DNA of 64,000 bases. Source: an uncultured Pseudomonadota bacterium (GTDB lineage Bacteria; Pseudomonadota; Gammaproteobacteria; Burkholderiales; SG8-39). Made by a program: the position numbers and the translations under genes. Below are positions 16,014 through 24,434 of the stretch, in pieces (the stretch's first letter is position 1; each line of letters opens with the position of its first letter). The stretch is from assembly GCA_903829815.1 (NCBI GenBank), contig CAIKRR010000088.1, positions 1 to 64,000 of the forward strand, in the 5' to 3' direction. The notes beneath the pieces are model-generated. The model did no database searches. It saw only the letters and a program-made list of their open reading frames with translations, and was not told the DNA's origin.

Positions 16014-16924
16014 CAGTGGCTCCGGCTGGGTAAATGGGTTGCGGCGCGCGCACACGCCGTGGCAATCGCACGCGCTGCCAGCACCTGCGCCAGGTGGCGC
16101 TGATAATCGGCGCTCGCGTGTACCGTGCCGGGCGGATCGATCGAGGTGGCCAGGGCGGCACCTGCCGCTTCGGACAGCGCCTCGAGGGCAGCCGGATCAG
16201 ACCCCGGCCTGGCGCCAAGCAGCACGGCAGCACTGGCCGCACTGGCAAGAGGTCGATCACCGGCCCCGCAGCACACCACGCGCGCATCGGTGCAAGCACC
16301 GCTTGCGTCCACTCGAACGACCACAGCCACGCCCATCATGGCGTAGTCGCCCGGGCGCCGCGCCAATTCCAGAAAGGCAGTGCCGGTACCGGCAGGCATG
16401 GGCTCCAGCAGTACCTGCGCCAGCAATTCGTCCGATTCCAGGGCCGTGCTGTAGGTGCCCTGGAAGAAGTCGGCTGCTGCAATCGATCGTTCGCCGCGCA
16501 CCGACACGGCGCGCATCTGCGCCCGCAAGGCCACCATGACCGCCGGCAGTTCGGAGGCCGGATCAGCGTGCGCAAGGTTGCCGCAGACGGTACCGCGGTT
16601 GCGCACCTGCGGATGAGCGACCTCGCGAATCGCCTCGGCAAGCAGCGGCTGATGCTGTGCCACCTGTGCGTCGCCTTCAACCCGCGCATGGCGCACCAAT
16701 GCCCCGATCTGCAGCCGCCCTGCCGCGGTACACGCCAGGTCGCCCAGTTCGGCAATGCCATTCAGATCGATGAGCACCGCCGGTCGCACCAGGCGGAAGT
16801 TCATCGCCGGCACAAGGCTCTGACCACCGGCCAGAAAGCGCGCCTCCTCGCCATGGCGGGCCTTCAAGGCCAATGCTTCGGCCAGGCTGCGCGGCGCCTC
16901 GTAATCAAACGCTGGGGGTTTCAT
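16013..16924 (-). CDS. molybdenum hydroxylase FAD-binding subunit (CoxM family)
   Basis: A 303-residue FAD subunit. It starts MKPPAFDYEAPRSLAEALAL, with the FAD-binding motifs ARFLAGGQSLVPAMNFRL (about residues 33-50) and RGTVCGNLAHADPASELP (the usual T.GGN.A.ADP.A.). It takes electrons from the FeS subunit and passes them to the final acceptor. It is first in a three-gene operon. The upstream 189 bases show no other gene; a promoter is expected there but I see no convincing boxes, and the ATG lacks a clear ribosome binding site. Confidence 0.93.
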   Translation of the reverse strand: MKPPAFDYEAPRSLAEALALKARHGEEARFLAGGQSLVPAMNFRLVRPAVLIDLNGIAELGDLACTAAGRLQIGALVRHARVEGDAQVAQHQPLLAEAIREVAHPQVRNRGTVCGNLAHADPASELPAVMVALRAQMRAVSVRGERSIAAADFFQGTYSTALESDELLAQVLLEPMPAGTGTAFLELARRPGDYAMMGVAVVVRVDASGACTDARVVCCGAGDRPLASAASAAVLLGARPGSDPAALEALSEAAGAALATSIDPPGTVHASADYQRHLAQVLAARAIATACARAATHLPSRSH

Positions 16925-17113
16925 CGGCAGACGTGCTCGGTGGGCGAAGGGTGCAGTGTGATGGACAAGCGGATCGATCCGGTAGAGCGGACCTGTTCGG
17001 TGTCACTGGCTGTCTGAAGCAACCCCCATGCCACCGAACGAAGCGCCCCTTCAGTCACTGTCTGGCCAGGTCAGGCCCGGGTTGGCGGCCCGAGACGCGC
17101 CTCGGGGCAGGCA

Positions 17114-18076
17114 TCAGACAAAGACCGGGCGAGCCGCGCCCGCAAAACGCCAGTTGTAGCCGTCGCGCCAGCGTTCGAGGCGCCCAGCCGATGGGGCTGG
17201 AAAGTGATTGGGCAAGAGCCACACATCCCGATCGGCCGCCCGCCGCAGAATGTCGAGCCGGGTACGTCGGGACGCATCGGGATCAGTGCAAAAGCGCGTG
17301 CTCCATGCCGGGTAGCGAATCTGCAACAGGGTATGCAGTACGTCGCCCAGCAGAAGCGCCCGTGCACCGTCGGACTGCACATCGACCACCACACCCCCGG
17401 GGGTGTGCCCGGGCGCCGGGCGCAAGCCCACCTGGGCGGTGAGTGCATGGTCGCCCTCGACCAGATCAGCCTGACCGGCGCGCACCACAGGCAGGACACT
17501 GTCAGCAAAGTAATCGCCGGTGCGCTCCATGGCACGCGCTCCCGCCTCGCTCGACCAGTAATCGAACTCGGCACGCGGAAAGAGGTAGCGCGCATTGGGG
17601 AAGCTGGGCACCCACCGACCATTCTCCAGACGCGTGTTGCCGCCGACATGATCGACATGAAAGTGGGTGCACACAACGTGTGTAACCGCGGTGGGTTCGA
17701 CGCCTGCAGCCTTCAAGCGCTCGAGCCAGCCCCAGCGCTGCTGGTCGAAGCTGACACGCCGGCGCGCCTTGCAATCGCCCACGCAGGTGTCGACCACGAT
17801 GAGCGCATCGGCTGAGCGCACCACAAAGCCCTGAAAGGCCAGGTTGAGGCGCTGCGCCACCGGATCGAAGAAACGCGGCGCGAGCCACGACATGTTGGCC
17901 TCGAGCAAGACCTGTGTCAGCTCCGGATAAACCTCGAAGGGGTCGAGTACCGCGAAAGTCGACTCTTCGACCCGGCTGATGAGCACGCGCCCGATGACAA
18001 GCGCATCAGGCACTGCCGCAGCGCCGGCAGTGGCGCTGGCACGCGAGCCACCCACCGGAGCCTCGGGCACTGTCAT
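17114..18076 (-). CDS. metallo-beta-lactamase-fold hydrolase
   Basis: A 320-residue MBL-fold protein with the zinc motif HFHVDH (H138, H140, D142, H143), then an LLLGDVLHTLLQ strand that supplies the bridging Asp, and APGHTPGGVVVDV for the third His. The subgroup includes lactonases and quorum-quenching-like hydrolases. There is no signal peptide; the first 25 residues are Ala/Ser/Gly-rich and may be disordered. The ATG at 18076 lies seven bases past the stop of a Liv-type binding protein gene, so the two are an operon. A lactone or thioester substrate is possible. Confidence 0.85.
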   Translation of the reverse strand: MTVPEAPVGGSRASATAGAAAVPDALVIGRVLISRVEESTFAVLDPFEVYPELTQVLLEANMSWLAPRFFDPVAQRLNLAFQGFVVRSADALIVVDTCVGDCKARRRVSFDQQRWGWLERLKAAGVEPTAVTHVVCTHFHVDHVGGNTRLENGRWVPSFPNARYLFPRAEFDYWSSEAGARAMERTGDYFADSVLPVVRAGQADLVEGDHALTAQVGLRPAPGHTPGGVVVDVQSDGARALLLGDVLHTLLQIRYPAWSTRFCTDPDASRRTRLDILRRAADRDVWLLPNHFPAPSAGRLERWRDGYNWRFAGAARPVFV

Positions 18077-18083
18077 GTCGTGC

Positions 18084-19265
18084 TCACCACTTGAGTGAGC
18101 ACTTGGCAGCATTGCGATCGGCAAGGTCGGTGGCCACGGTGCCAACCGACTTGCTGACAAGCCGACCCTGGCTGTCACGCGAGACGATGCGCAGGTACCA
18201 GTTCTGGATCGGATAGTTGTTCACGCCCCATTTGAAGTTGCCCCGCACTGACTCGAAGCGCTTGGCGCGCAAGGCAGCGATGAAGGCGGCTGTGTCTTCG
18301 ACACGCCCCTTGGCATCACGCACCGCGGCATCGATGAGGAGCGCATCGTCATAGCCTTGAGCGGCATACTGGGTCGGCTGACGCCCGTATTCCTTCTCGA
18401 AGGCCGCCACAAACGCCTGATTGGCTTCGTTGGGCAGATCGATCGCCCAGTGCGAGGTATTGAACAGGCCGAGCATCGGCTCGCCGACAGCGCGGATGAT
18501 GTCGGCATCGGCGCCGACCCCAGCGGTCAGCAAGGTCGTGTCCTTGGACAGGCCCGAGGCCACGAACTGCTTGATGAAATTGATGCCCATGCCCCCGGGC
18601 AGGAAGAAGAAGACGGCCTGTGGCCTTGCCGCCCGAATCTGCGCCAGTTCGGCCGAGTAATCGAGCTGGCCGAGCTTGGTGTACACCTCGTCGACGATCT
18701 TTCCCGTGTAAAAGGACTTGAAGCCGTCGAGGGCATCCTTGCCTGCCTGGTAGTTGGGCGCAAACAGCATCACGTTGCCGTAGCCACGCTGCGTGGCCAG
18801 CATACCCGGTGCACCGTTGTTGATGTCGTTCTGCCAGGCGGTGGAGAAGAAGAGCCGATTGCACTGCTCGCCGGCAAACTGGGTCGGGCCGGCATTGGGA
18901 CTGATGTAGACCGTGCCCGCCTCGAACGCCTTGGGCGCAACCGCCAGCAGCACGTTGGAGAAGACGATGCCGGTGAGCACATTGACCCGGTCACGCTTGA
19001 GCATGCGGTCGGCGATCTGCACACCGGTTTCCGGGCTCAGCTGATCATCGGCGATCTGCACCTCTGCAGGCAGCCCACCGAGCTTGCCCCCCTTCATCTT
19101 GACCGCCAGCATGAAGGCATCGCGGATATCGACACCGAGCGCAGCACTCGGGCCCGACAGCGTGGAGATGAACCCGACCTTGATGCGGTCGGCGGCCTGC
19201 ACCGGCACGGTGCACAGGGCGCTGGCAAGAACCAGCGTGGTGAAGACTGCGATCGACGTGCGCAT
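18084..19265 (-). CDS. ABC transporter substrate-binding protein, LivK-like (orphan)
   Basis: A 393-residue type I periplasmic binding protein. The signal peptide MRTSIAVFTTLVLASALC ends near VQAADR, and the mature part begins IKVGFISTLSGPSAALG, the classic Liv/amide-type opening. The start ATG at 19265 has a purine-rich GGGGG just upstream. No Liv permease or ATPase genes are adjacent; the full set at 28305-32950 has its own binding protein. Paired with the MBL hydrolase, it may bind an aromatic or amide compound used by this region. Confidence 0.88.
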   Translation of the reverse strand: MRTSIAVFTTLVLASALCTVPVQAADRIKVGFISTLSGPSAALGVDIRDAFMLAVKMKGGKLGGLPAEVQIADDQLSPETGVQIADRMLKRDRVNVLTGIVFSNVLLAVAPKAFEAGTVYISPNAGPTQFAGEQCNRLFFSTAWQNDINNGAPGMLATQRGYGNVMLFAPNYQAGKDALDGFKSFYTGKIVDEVYTKLGQLDYSAELAQIRAARPQAVFFFLPGGMGINFIKQFVASGLSKDTTLLTAGVGADADIIRAVGEPMLGLFNTSHWAIDLPNEANQAFVAAFEKEYGRQPTQYAAQGYDDALLIDAAVRDAKGRVEDTAAFIAALRAKRFESVRGNFKWGVNNYPIQNWYLRIVSRDSQGRLVSKSVGTVATDLADRNAAKCSLKW

Positions 19266-19302
19266 GTAACCCCCAGGGAAAGCTGCATTCTTCTCGATCG
19301 AC

Positions 19303-19327
19303 GGCAATGACGCAATGCGCGATTGCC
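19303..19327. promoter_or_regulatory. nested inverted repeats in a divergent promoter region
   Basis: Two nested inverted repeats share their right arm: GGCAAT (19303-19308) with ATTGCC (19322-19327), and GCAAT (19312-19316) with ATTGC (19322-19326) around GCGCG. They lie in the 200-base gap between the divergent binding-protein and flavin-oxidoreductase genes, 38 bases upstream of the former. A regulator site is plausible; no regulator gene is in the window. Confidence 0.25.
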
Positions 19328-19465
19328 CACCGCCGCTCGGTCAGGGTCATGGTACGGATGTTGCGCGCGCCTGTCAGGACATCCCGTGTCACCACAAACG
19401 CGGGCAACTGCGCGACCGCAAACACTGAAGCCGACAACAACGCCCGACCCTGAAGAGAACCGACC

Positions 19466-20944
19466 ATGGGCGCCAACCCGCTCGCAACACCCCCGGACAC
19501 CCTTGCTGCCCTCGATGCCCTCGCCGAACGCGCTCGCCATGAACTGGCCATGACCGCCTACCCGGCCAAGTCCTGGGTGAAACCGCTGCCCGGCCGTGAT
19601 GCGGCCGATGTCATCGACGTGCTGATCGTGGGGGCCGGACAGTCGGGCATGGCCTGCGCGCTGGCGCTGCGTCGTGACGGCATCGACAACGTGCTGCTCA
19701 TCGACGAGAACCCTGCCGGCACCGAAGGACCGTGGGAAACCTATGCCCGGATGATCGAACTGCGCACGCCCAAGTTCACGGTGGGCATGGACATGGGTAT
19801 CCCCAGTCTCACGGCGCAATCCTGGTTCGAGACACGATATGGGCGCGAGGCGTGGGCCGCGATCACGCGCGTACCGCGCCAGGACTGGATGAACTACCTG
19901 CGCTGGTACCGGCGCGTGCTCGACCTGCCGATCCGCAACGAAGTGCGCGTCACCGGCATCGAGCCTGCAGCAGACTGCCTGCGCGTGTTCACCGCATCGA
20001 ACGACGGCGCCGGTGCCTTGCTCGCCCGGCGGGTGATTCTCGCCACGGGCTACGACGGCTCGGGCCACTGGCAGATTCCCGACTTCATCCGCACCGCCGT
20101 CGCCCCCGAGCGACTGCTGCATTCCAACCAGGTGTTTGACTGCGCCGCACTGCGTGGTCTGCGCGTGGGCATGCTCGGCCACGGGGCCAGTGCGTTCGAC
20201 ACCGCAGGGGCGCTGCTCGAAGCCGGCGTCGGCTCGGTCGATCTGTGCTACCGGCGCCAGCAGATTCCGACCATCAACCCGCATCGCTGGATCGAATCGG
20301 CCGGTTTTCTGAAGCATTACCCCGAATTGTCCGACGACATCCGGTGGCAGACGGCCTATCACTTCGAAACCGCCGACCAGCCCCCCACCCAGCGCTCTTT
20401 CGACAACGCCAGCCGCCATGCCAACTTTCGTCGTCATCCGGGCACACCCTGGCTGCGTGTCGAAGACAATGGCCGCACCGTGAAGGTGCACACGCCCCAC
20501 ACAGTGTTTGAATTCGATTTCATCATAGCCGCCACCGGATCGCAGCCCGATCTGGCAGCGCGCCCTGAACTGGCCGCCATCGAGGCGCAGATCCTGCGCT
20601 GGGCCGATGTGTACCAGCCACCGCCTGCGCTTGTGAACCCGGTGCTCGGCCTCTACCCCTATCTGGGGCCGCACTATGAACTGCGCGAACGCACACCCGG
20701 CAGTGCGCCCTGGCTCTCGCACATCCATGCCTACAGCTTCGCAGCTTATGTAAGCCAGGGTCCGCACTCCACGTCGATCAGCGGCCACCGGCACTCGATT
20801 CCACGCATGATCCGCTCGATCACCCGCAGCTTCTTCATGGAACAGCAGGGCTCGATGGTGGAGAGCCTGAAGGCCTACGACGAAGCCGAACTGGTGGTTC
20901 CCGATACCCCCGCAGGAGCAACGAGGACACAGCACGCGGCCTGA
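19466..20944 (+). CDS. FAD/NAD(P)-binding oxidoreductase (flavin-monooxygenase-like)
   Basis: A 492-residue two-dinucleotide-domain flavoprotein. The FAD motif is VLIVGAGQSGMACALAL (GxGxxG at 56-61). A second Rossmann motif, GMLGHGASAFDTAG (about 239-252), should bind NAD(P)H, and an ATGS-type motif (FIIAATGSQPD) follows. The layout matches FMO/Baeyer-Villiger-like or lysine-N-hydroxylase-like proteins, though the BVMO fingerprint FxGxxxHxxxW is not evident. There is no signal peptide. It is transcribed away from the Liv-type binding protein. The substrate cannot be assigned. Confidence 0.82.
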   Translation: MGANPLATPPDTLAALDALAERARHELAMTAYPAKSWVKPLPGRDAADVIDVLIVGAGQSGMACALALRRDGIDNVLLIDENPAGTEGPWETYARMIELRTPKFTVGMDMGIPSLTAQSWFETRYGREAWAAITRVPRQDWMNYLRWYRRVLDLPIRNEVRVTGIEPAADCLRVFTASNDGAGALLARRVILATGYDGSGHWQIPDFIRTAVAPERLLHSNQVFDCAALRGLRVGMLGHGASAFDTAGALLEAGVGSVDLCYRRQQIPTINPHRWIESAGFLKHYPELSDDIRWQTAYHFETADQPPTQRSFDNASRHANFRRHPGTPWLRVEDNGRTVKVHTPHTVFEFDFIIAATGSQPDLAARPELAAIEAQILRWADVYQPPPALVNPVLGLYPYLGPHYELRERTPGSAPWLSHIHAYSFAAYVSQGPHSTSISGHRHSIPRMIRSITRSFFMEQQGSMVESLKAYDEAELVVPDTPAGATRTQHAA

Positions 20945-21085
20945 AAAAGGGCGGTGCGCAGGTCACGAACCTGACGCGACGTGCGGGTACACTGAATGGG
21001 GTCCGGGGCACGGATGTTTCAGCGCGGCACGCGCCAGCGCAGGGACGCTCCGACGCAGAACACGCTCACTCAGGACATTTCAACC

Positions 21086-22543
21086 ATGCCAGACCGCACA
21101 CCCATCCGCGGCACCTCGAGGCACTCGATCGCGCGCGCAGGCGCGACCGCCCTCGCAACGGCACTGCTCCTCGCCCTGGCGAGCTGCGGCGGTGCACCGA
21201 AAGCGCCCGCCGCGAGCGACGCATGGGTCGAGCCTGCCTTCGAGCGCGCACCGCACTCGGGCTGGTCGAACGCAGGCGAGGAGGTGGTGTTCTCCTTCGC
21301 AAGCGTCGGCGATACCCGTCAGGATCCGACGAATCCGGACCCAAGCACATTGATTCCCCCCCTTACCGGCACCCTGCTCGAGCAGGATCGCATCTGGCTG
21401 CAGAACACCCGGGCCTGGTCACGCATCCTGCGCACGGTGCAGGACCAGAAAGCGAACATGCTGGTCGTGAATGGCGACATGGTGATGGGCTACGGGCGAT
21501 CGAGCGTTCCTGAGGCCTGGGCCACCCGGCCGCCCTCGGTGAACGACGTGGCCGCTTCGGACATCGCACGCCTGCAACGCCAGTACGCGTACTGGCGCGG
21601 CATGGTGGCCGGCCTGTTCGAGACCGGCACCTATGTACTGCCCGTACCCGGCAATCACGAAACCCAGTGCAGCGACACCGTCACGACCCAGAAGGGTGCC
21701 TGTCGCAAGGGCAAGAGCGCCTACGCCGAAAACGAGGACGCATGGCGCGCCAACATGGGCGACCTCATCGTCGACACACGACGCTTCAAGGCGGTCACAG
21801 GCTTTGACGCCAGCCAGGTGTCAGGTGCCGAGCCTGCGAGCGCGCCGGGCATCGCCGAGGGCTTCTCGACCGACCAGTCCAAGCTGAGCTATTCCTTCGA
21901 TGTGAAGGTCACCGGCGGCCTCCTGCACTTTGCGGTCATCAATACCTATGCAACCGGGCAGGATGGCGTGGCCCCGGTGCAGTGGCTTGCCCGCGACCTC
22001 GCGCAGGCGCGCGCTCGCGGTGCAAGGCAGCTCTTCGTGTTCGGTCACAAGCCGGCCTTCGACTACAACCCTGAAGCCATCCGCGGCAAGGTATTCCGCC
22101 CCGACGGGCTCGATCCGACGCCGGCCGGGACCACACCGGGCTCGAAAGCGTTCTGGAAAGTCATCGTCGACAACGGGGCCACCTACTTTGCCGGCCACCT
22201 GCACGTGATGCATCTGGACCGTATCGCATTGCCCACCGACCCGACCCAGCCGCTGACCTCGGTAAGCGGCACGAGTGCAGTACCGCGCGGTGCCGCCTGG
22301 CAGGTGCTGGTGGGCTCGGGCGGCTCGCCCTTCGATGTCGGCCTCGAAGGGCGCTGTCCGGACTGCCGCACCCCGAAACTGAACGAGGCAAGTGATCGCC
22401 ACTACGCCTGGGCCCGGGTGCTGGTGCATCGCAACGGTCGGGTCTCGCTCGAGATCTGGGGGTTCGATGACCAGTTCGGGCCGGCCCGCGTGCTCAAGGT
22501 GGTGAACTCGCTGCAATCACCCGAGAACCGGCCGCAGCCCTGA
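21086..22543 (+). CDS. calcineurin-like metallophosphoesterase, lipoprotein
   Basis: A 485-residue exported phosphoesterase. The N-terminal signal ends in LLLALASCGG, a lipobox (LASC), so it should be a lipid-anchored envelope protein. The metal motifs are complete: FASVGDTRQD, VVNGDMVMGYG, VPGNHETQ, FGHKPAF and FAGHLHVMHLD. The ATG at 21086 was preferred over an upstream in-frame ATG because it gives a normal signal peptide. It may hydrolyse phosphomonoesters or diesters in the periplasm. It is followed, after 274 bases, by DUF1800 and DUF1501 genes on the same strand. Confidence 0.88.
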   Translation: MPDRTPIRGTSRHSIARAGATALATALLLALASCGGAPKAPAASDAWVEPAFERAPHSGWSNAGEEVVFSFASVGDTRQDPTNPDPSTLIPPLTGTLLEQDRIWLQNTRAWSRILRTVQDQKANMLVVNGDMVMGYGRSSVPEAWATRPPSVNDVAASDIARLQRQYAYWRGMVAGLFETGTYVLPVPGNHETQCSDTVTTQKGACRKGKSAYAENEDAWRANMGDLIVDTRRFKAVTGFDASQVSGAEPASAPGIAEGFSTDQSKLSYSFDVKVTGGLLHFAVINTYATGQDGVAPVQWLARDLAQARARGARQLFVFGHKPAFDYNPEAIRGKVFRPDGLDPTPAGTTPGSKAFWKVIVDNGATYFAGHLHVMHLDRIALPTDPTQPLTSVSGTSAVPRGAAWQVLVGSGGSPFDVGLEGRCPDCRTPKLNEASDRHYAWARVLVHRNGRVSLEIWGFDDQFGPARVLKVVNSLQSPENRPQP

Positions 22544-22697
22544 CCGGGCACGGCTCGCGTGCGGCCATCAGCGACGAGCGAGGCGCCCGATCAGTAGCCG
22601 CGCCGAGCGCGCCCAGCGATTGCAAAAACCCGCGTCGTGAGCGGCCACCGGCATGACCCGAACAAACACCGACCGCGCAGCAGCAGACGTCTTGCAT
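22494..22697 (-). pseudogene. truncated 5' end of a Tat-exported protein gene (remnant)
   Basis: On the minus strand an AAGGAG ribosome binding site sits nine bases before an ATG at 22697. The 67-codon frame starts with a Cys-rich segment (MQDVCCCAVGVCSGHAGG), then a canonical twin-arginine motif SRRGFLQSLGALGAA, then loses any signal-peptide or domain character and runs antisense into the end of the metallophosphoesterase gene. This looks like the start of a lost gene rather than a functional protein. Such Cys-rich-then-SRRGFL openings occur on Tat-exported enzymes. Confidence 0.4.
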
Positions 22698-22817
22698 GTC
22701 GTGCGTCTCCTTGATGAGCGATCCGGGCCAGACCGTGGCATTCTTGCGCCCGATGATCCGCCCGCTGCGGCGGTTCGAGTCTTTCAGCACTTGGTCACCA
22801 AGGTAACACCGAACCGG

Positions 22818-24434
22818 ATGCCGATCGAATTCCAAAGACTTGCCGTACACCCTGCAGTCAGGCCAGCGCTTCGGCTCGAGGCAAGCGTCCTCAGCCTGGC
22901 CTTCGCCCTGGCCCTTGGGCTTGCAGGCTGTGCGATCGAGCCGGGCAAGACCACCCCCTCGGGGCAGGGCGCGTCGATGGCGCGCAGCGGGCATGAGACG
23001 GCTCGCTGGCAGGCATTGGCTGACGCAAGCGGGCGCGCCCTGGTCGATCGCCTGAGCTGGGGCGCAAACGCGAGCAGCCTCAACGAGCTGACCGCGAGCG
23101 GACGCAGCAACTGGCTCGACAGCCTGCTGAAGCCGCCGGCCAAGGACCGACTCCCACCGACGGTCGAGCAAAAGATTGCCGGCCTGAGCCGTCTGCAAGT
23201 GCCCCTGGATCAAAGCATCTTTGCGTTCGAACACGAGCGGCGCGCCGCCGACAGTCTGGGCGACCCGACACAATCAGCCGCTGCGCGACGGGCCTACCAG
23301 AGCGCCCTGAACGAGATGGGCCAGGAGGCAGCCAGTCGATTCGTGTTGCGCGCGCTCTATTCGGCCGACCCGCTGCGCGAGCAGCTGACCTGGTTCTGGA
23401 TGAACCACTTCAATGTCTTTGCGGGCAAGGCCAATCTGCGCGCCATGGTCGGCGATTACGAGGAACGTGCCATTCGGCCCCACGTTCTGGGCCGATTCCG
23501 CGACCTGTTGGGCGCAGCCACTCGGCACCCGGCCATGTTGCGCTATCTGGACAATGCCCAGAACGCGGTCAGACGCAGCAATGAAAATCACGCCCGCGAA
23601 CTGCTCGAGCGCCACACGCTGGGCGCCGAGGGCGGCTACACCCAGGCGGATGTGCAGTCACTCGCGCGCGTCATGACCGGCTGGGGTGTGGCCAACGGGC
23701 CGGAAACCCCGCGAGTGAGGCCGGCCCGGGTGGGCGAATATCGCCGTCTGGGGCTCACCGAATACAACCCCGATCGGCATGACGACTCACCCAAGACACT
23801 GCTGGGCCAGACACTGCGTCGACCCGGTGCCGCCGAGCTGGACGAGGCACTGGACCTGCTCGCGCTCCACCCCGCCACCGCACACTTCATCGCACAGCGC
23901 CTGGCGCTGTTTCTGGTCGGCGATGACCCGCCGGCAGCCTTGGTCGAGCGCGCGGCACGCCAATTCAGTGCCTCGCAAGGCGATCTGGCCGCAACCGTCG
24001 CAGTACTGATCGATTCGCCAGAATTCGCGCGCTCGCTGGGTCACCAGTTCAAGGATCCGATGCACTACGTACTGGGTGCCGTGCGCCTGGCCTGCGACGA
24101 TCGTCTGGTGACCGACACCGGGCCGGTGCTCGGCTGGATCAGACGCCTGGGCCAAGGGCCAAACGCCCGTCAGACGCCCGATGGTTGGCCACTGGATGCC
24201 AGCGCCTGGTCGGGGCCCGGGCAGATGGTCGCGCGCTTCGAGGTCGCGCGTGCCATCGCCGGCAGCACGGCGCGGCTGTGCCCGACGCCGCTCAAACCTG
24301 AGACGAACGGCAGGATCGATGAAGCGCTGGCCCCACCCTTGTCCGAGGCCACACGCAAGGTGCTTGGCGAAGCCCGCTCGAGCCTCGAATGGAACATGCT
24401 CCTCTTGGCCAGCCCGGAGATGATGCTGCGATGA
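22818..24434 (+). CDS. DUF1800 family lipoprotein
   Basis: A 538-residue DUF1800 protein of unknown biochemical role. The signal sequence ends in LALGLAGCAIE, a lipobox, so it should be lipid-anchored. Family hallmarks are LVDRLSWGANAS near the N-terminus, LTWFWMNHFNVFAGK in the middle, ENHARELLERHTLG (the conserved ENYARELMELHTLG motif), GYTQADVQSLARVMTGW and HPATAHFIAQRLALFLV. The ATG at 22818 gives the normal signal peptide. Its stop overlaps the DUF1501 start by four bases (ATGA). DUF1800 and DUF1501 genes are paired across many bacteria. Confidence 0.9.
   Translation: MPIEFQRLAVHPAVRPALRLEASVLSLAFALALGLAGCAIEPGKTTPSGQGASMARSGHETARWQALADASGRALVDRLSWGANASSLNELTASGRSNWLDSLLKPPAKDRLPPTVEQKIAGLSRLQVPLDQSIFAFEHERRAADSLGDPTQSAAARRAYQSALNEMGQEAASRFVLRALYSADPLREQLTWFWMNHFNVFAGKANLRAMVGDYEERAIRPHVLGRFRDLLGAATRHPAMLRYLDNAQNAVRRSNENHARELLERHTLGAEGGYTQADVQSLARVMTGWGVANGPETPRVRPARVGEYRRLGLTEYNPDRHDDSPKTLLGQTLRRPGAAELDEALDLLALHPATAHFIAQRLALFLVGDDPPAALVERAARQFSASQGDLAATVAVLIDSPEFARSLGHQFKDPMHYVLGAVRLACDDRLVTDTGPVLGWIRRLGQGPNARQTPDGWPLDASAWSGPGQMVARFEVARAIAGSTARLCPTPLKPETNGRIDEALAPPLSEATRKVLGEARSSLEWNMLLLASPEMMLR

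Noticed and set aside
15532-16299. N-terminal extension of the molybdenum hydroxylase large subunit
   Set aside because: It would overlap the FeS-subunit gene entirely; the ATG at 15531 overlapping that gene's stop gives the family start.
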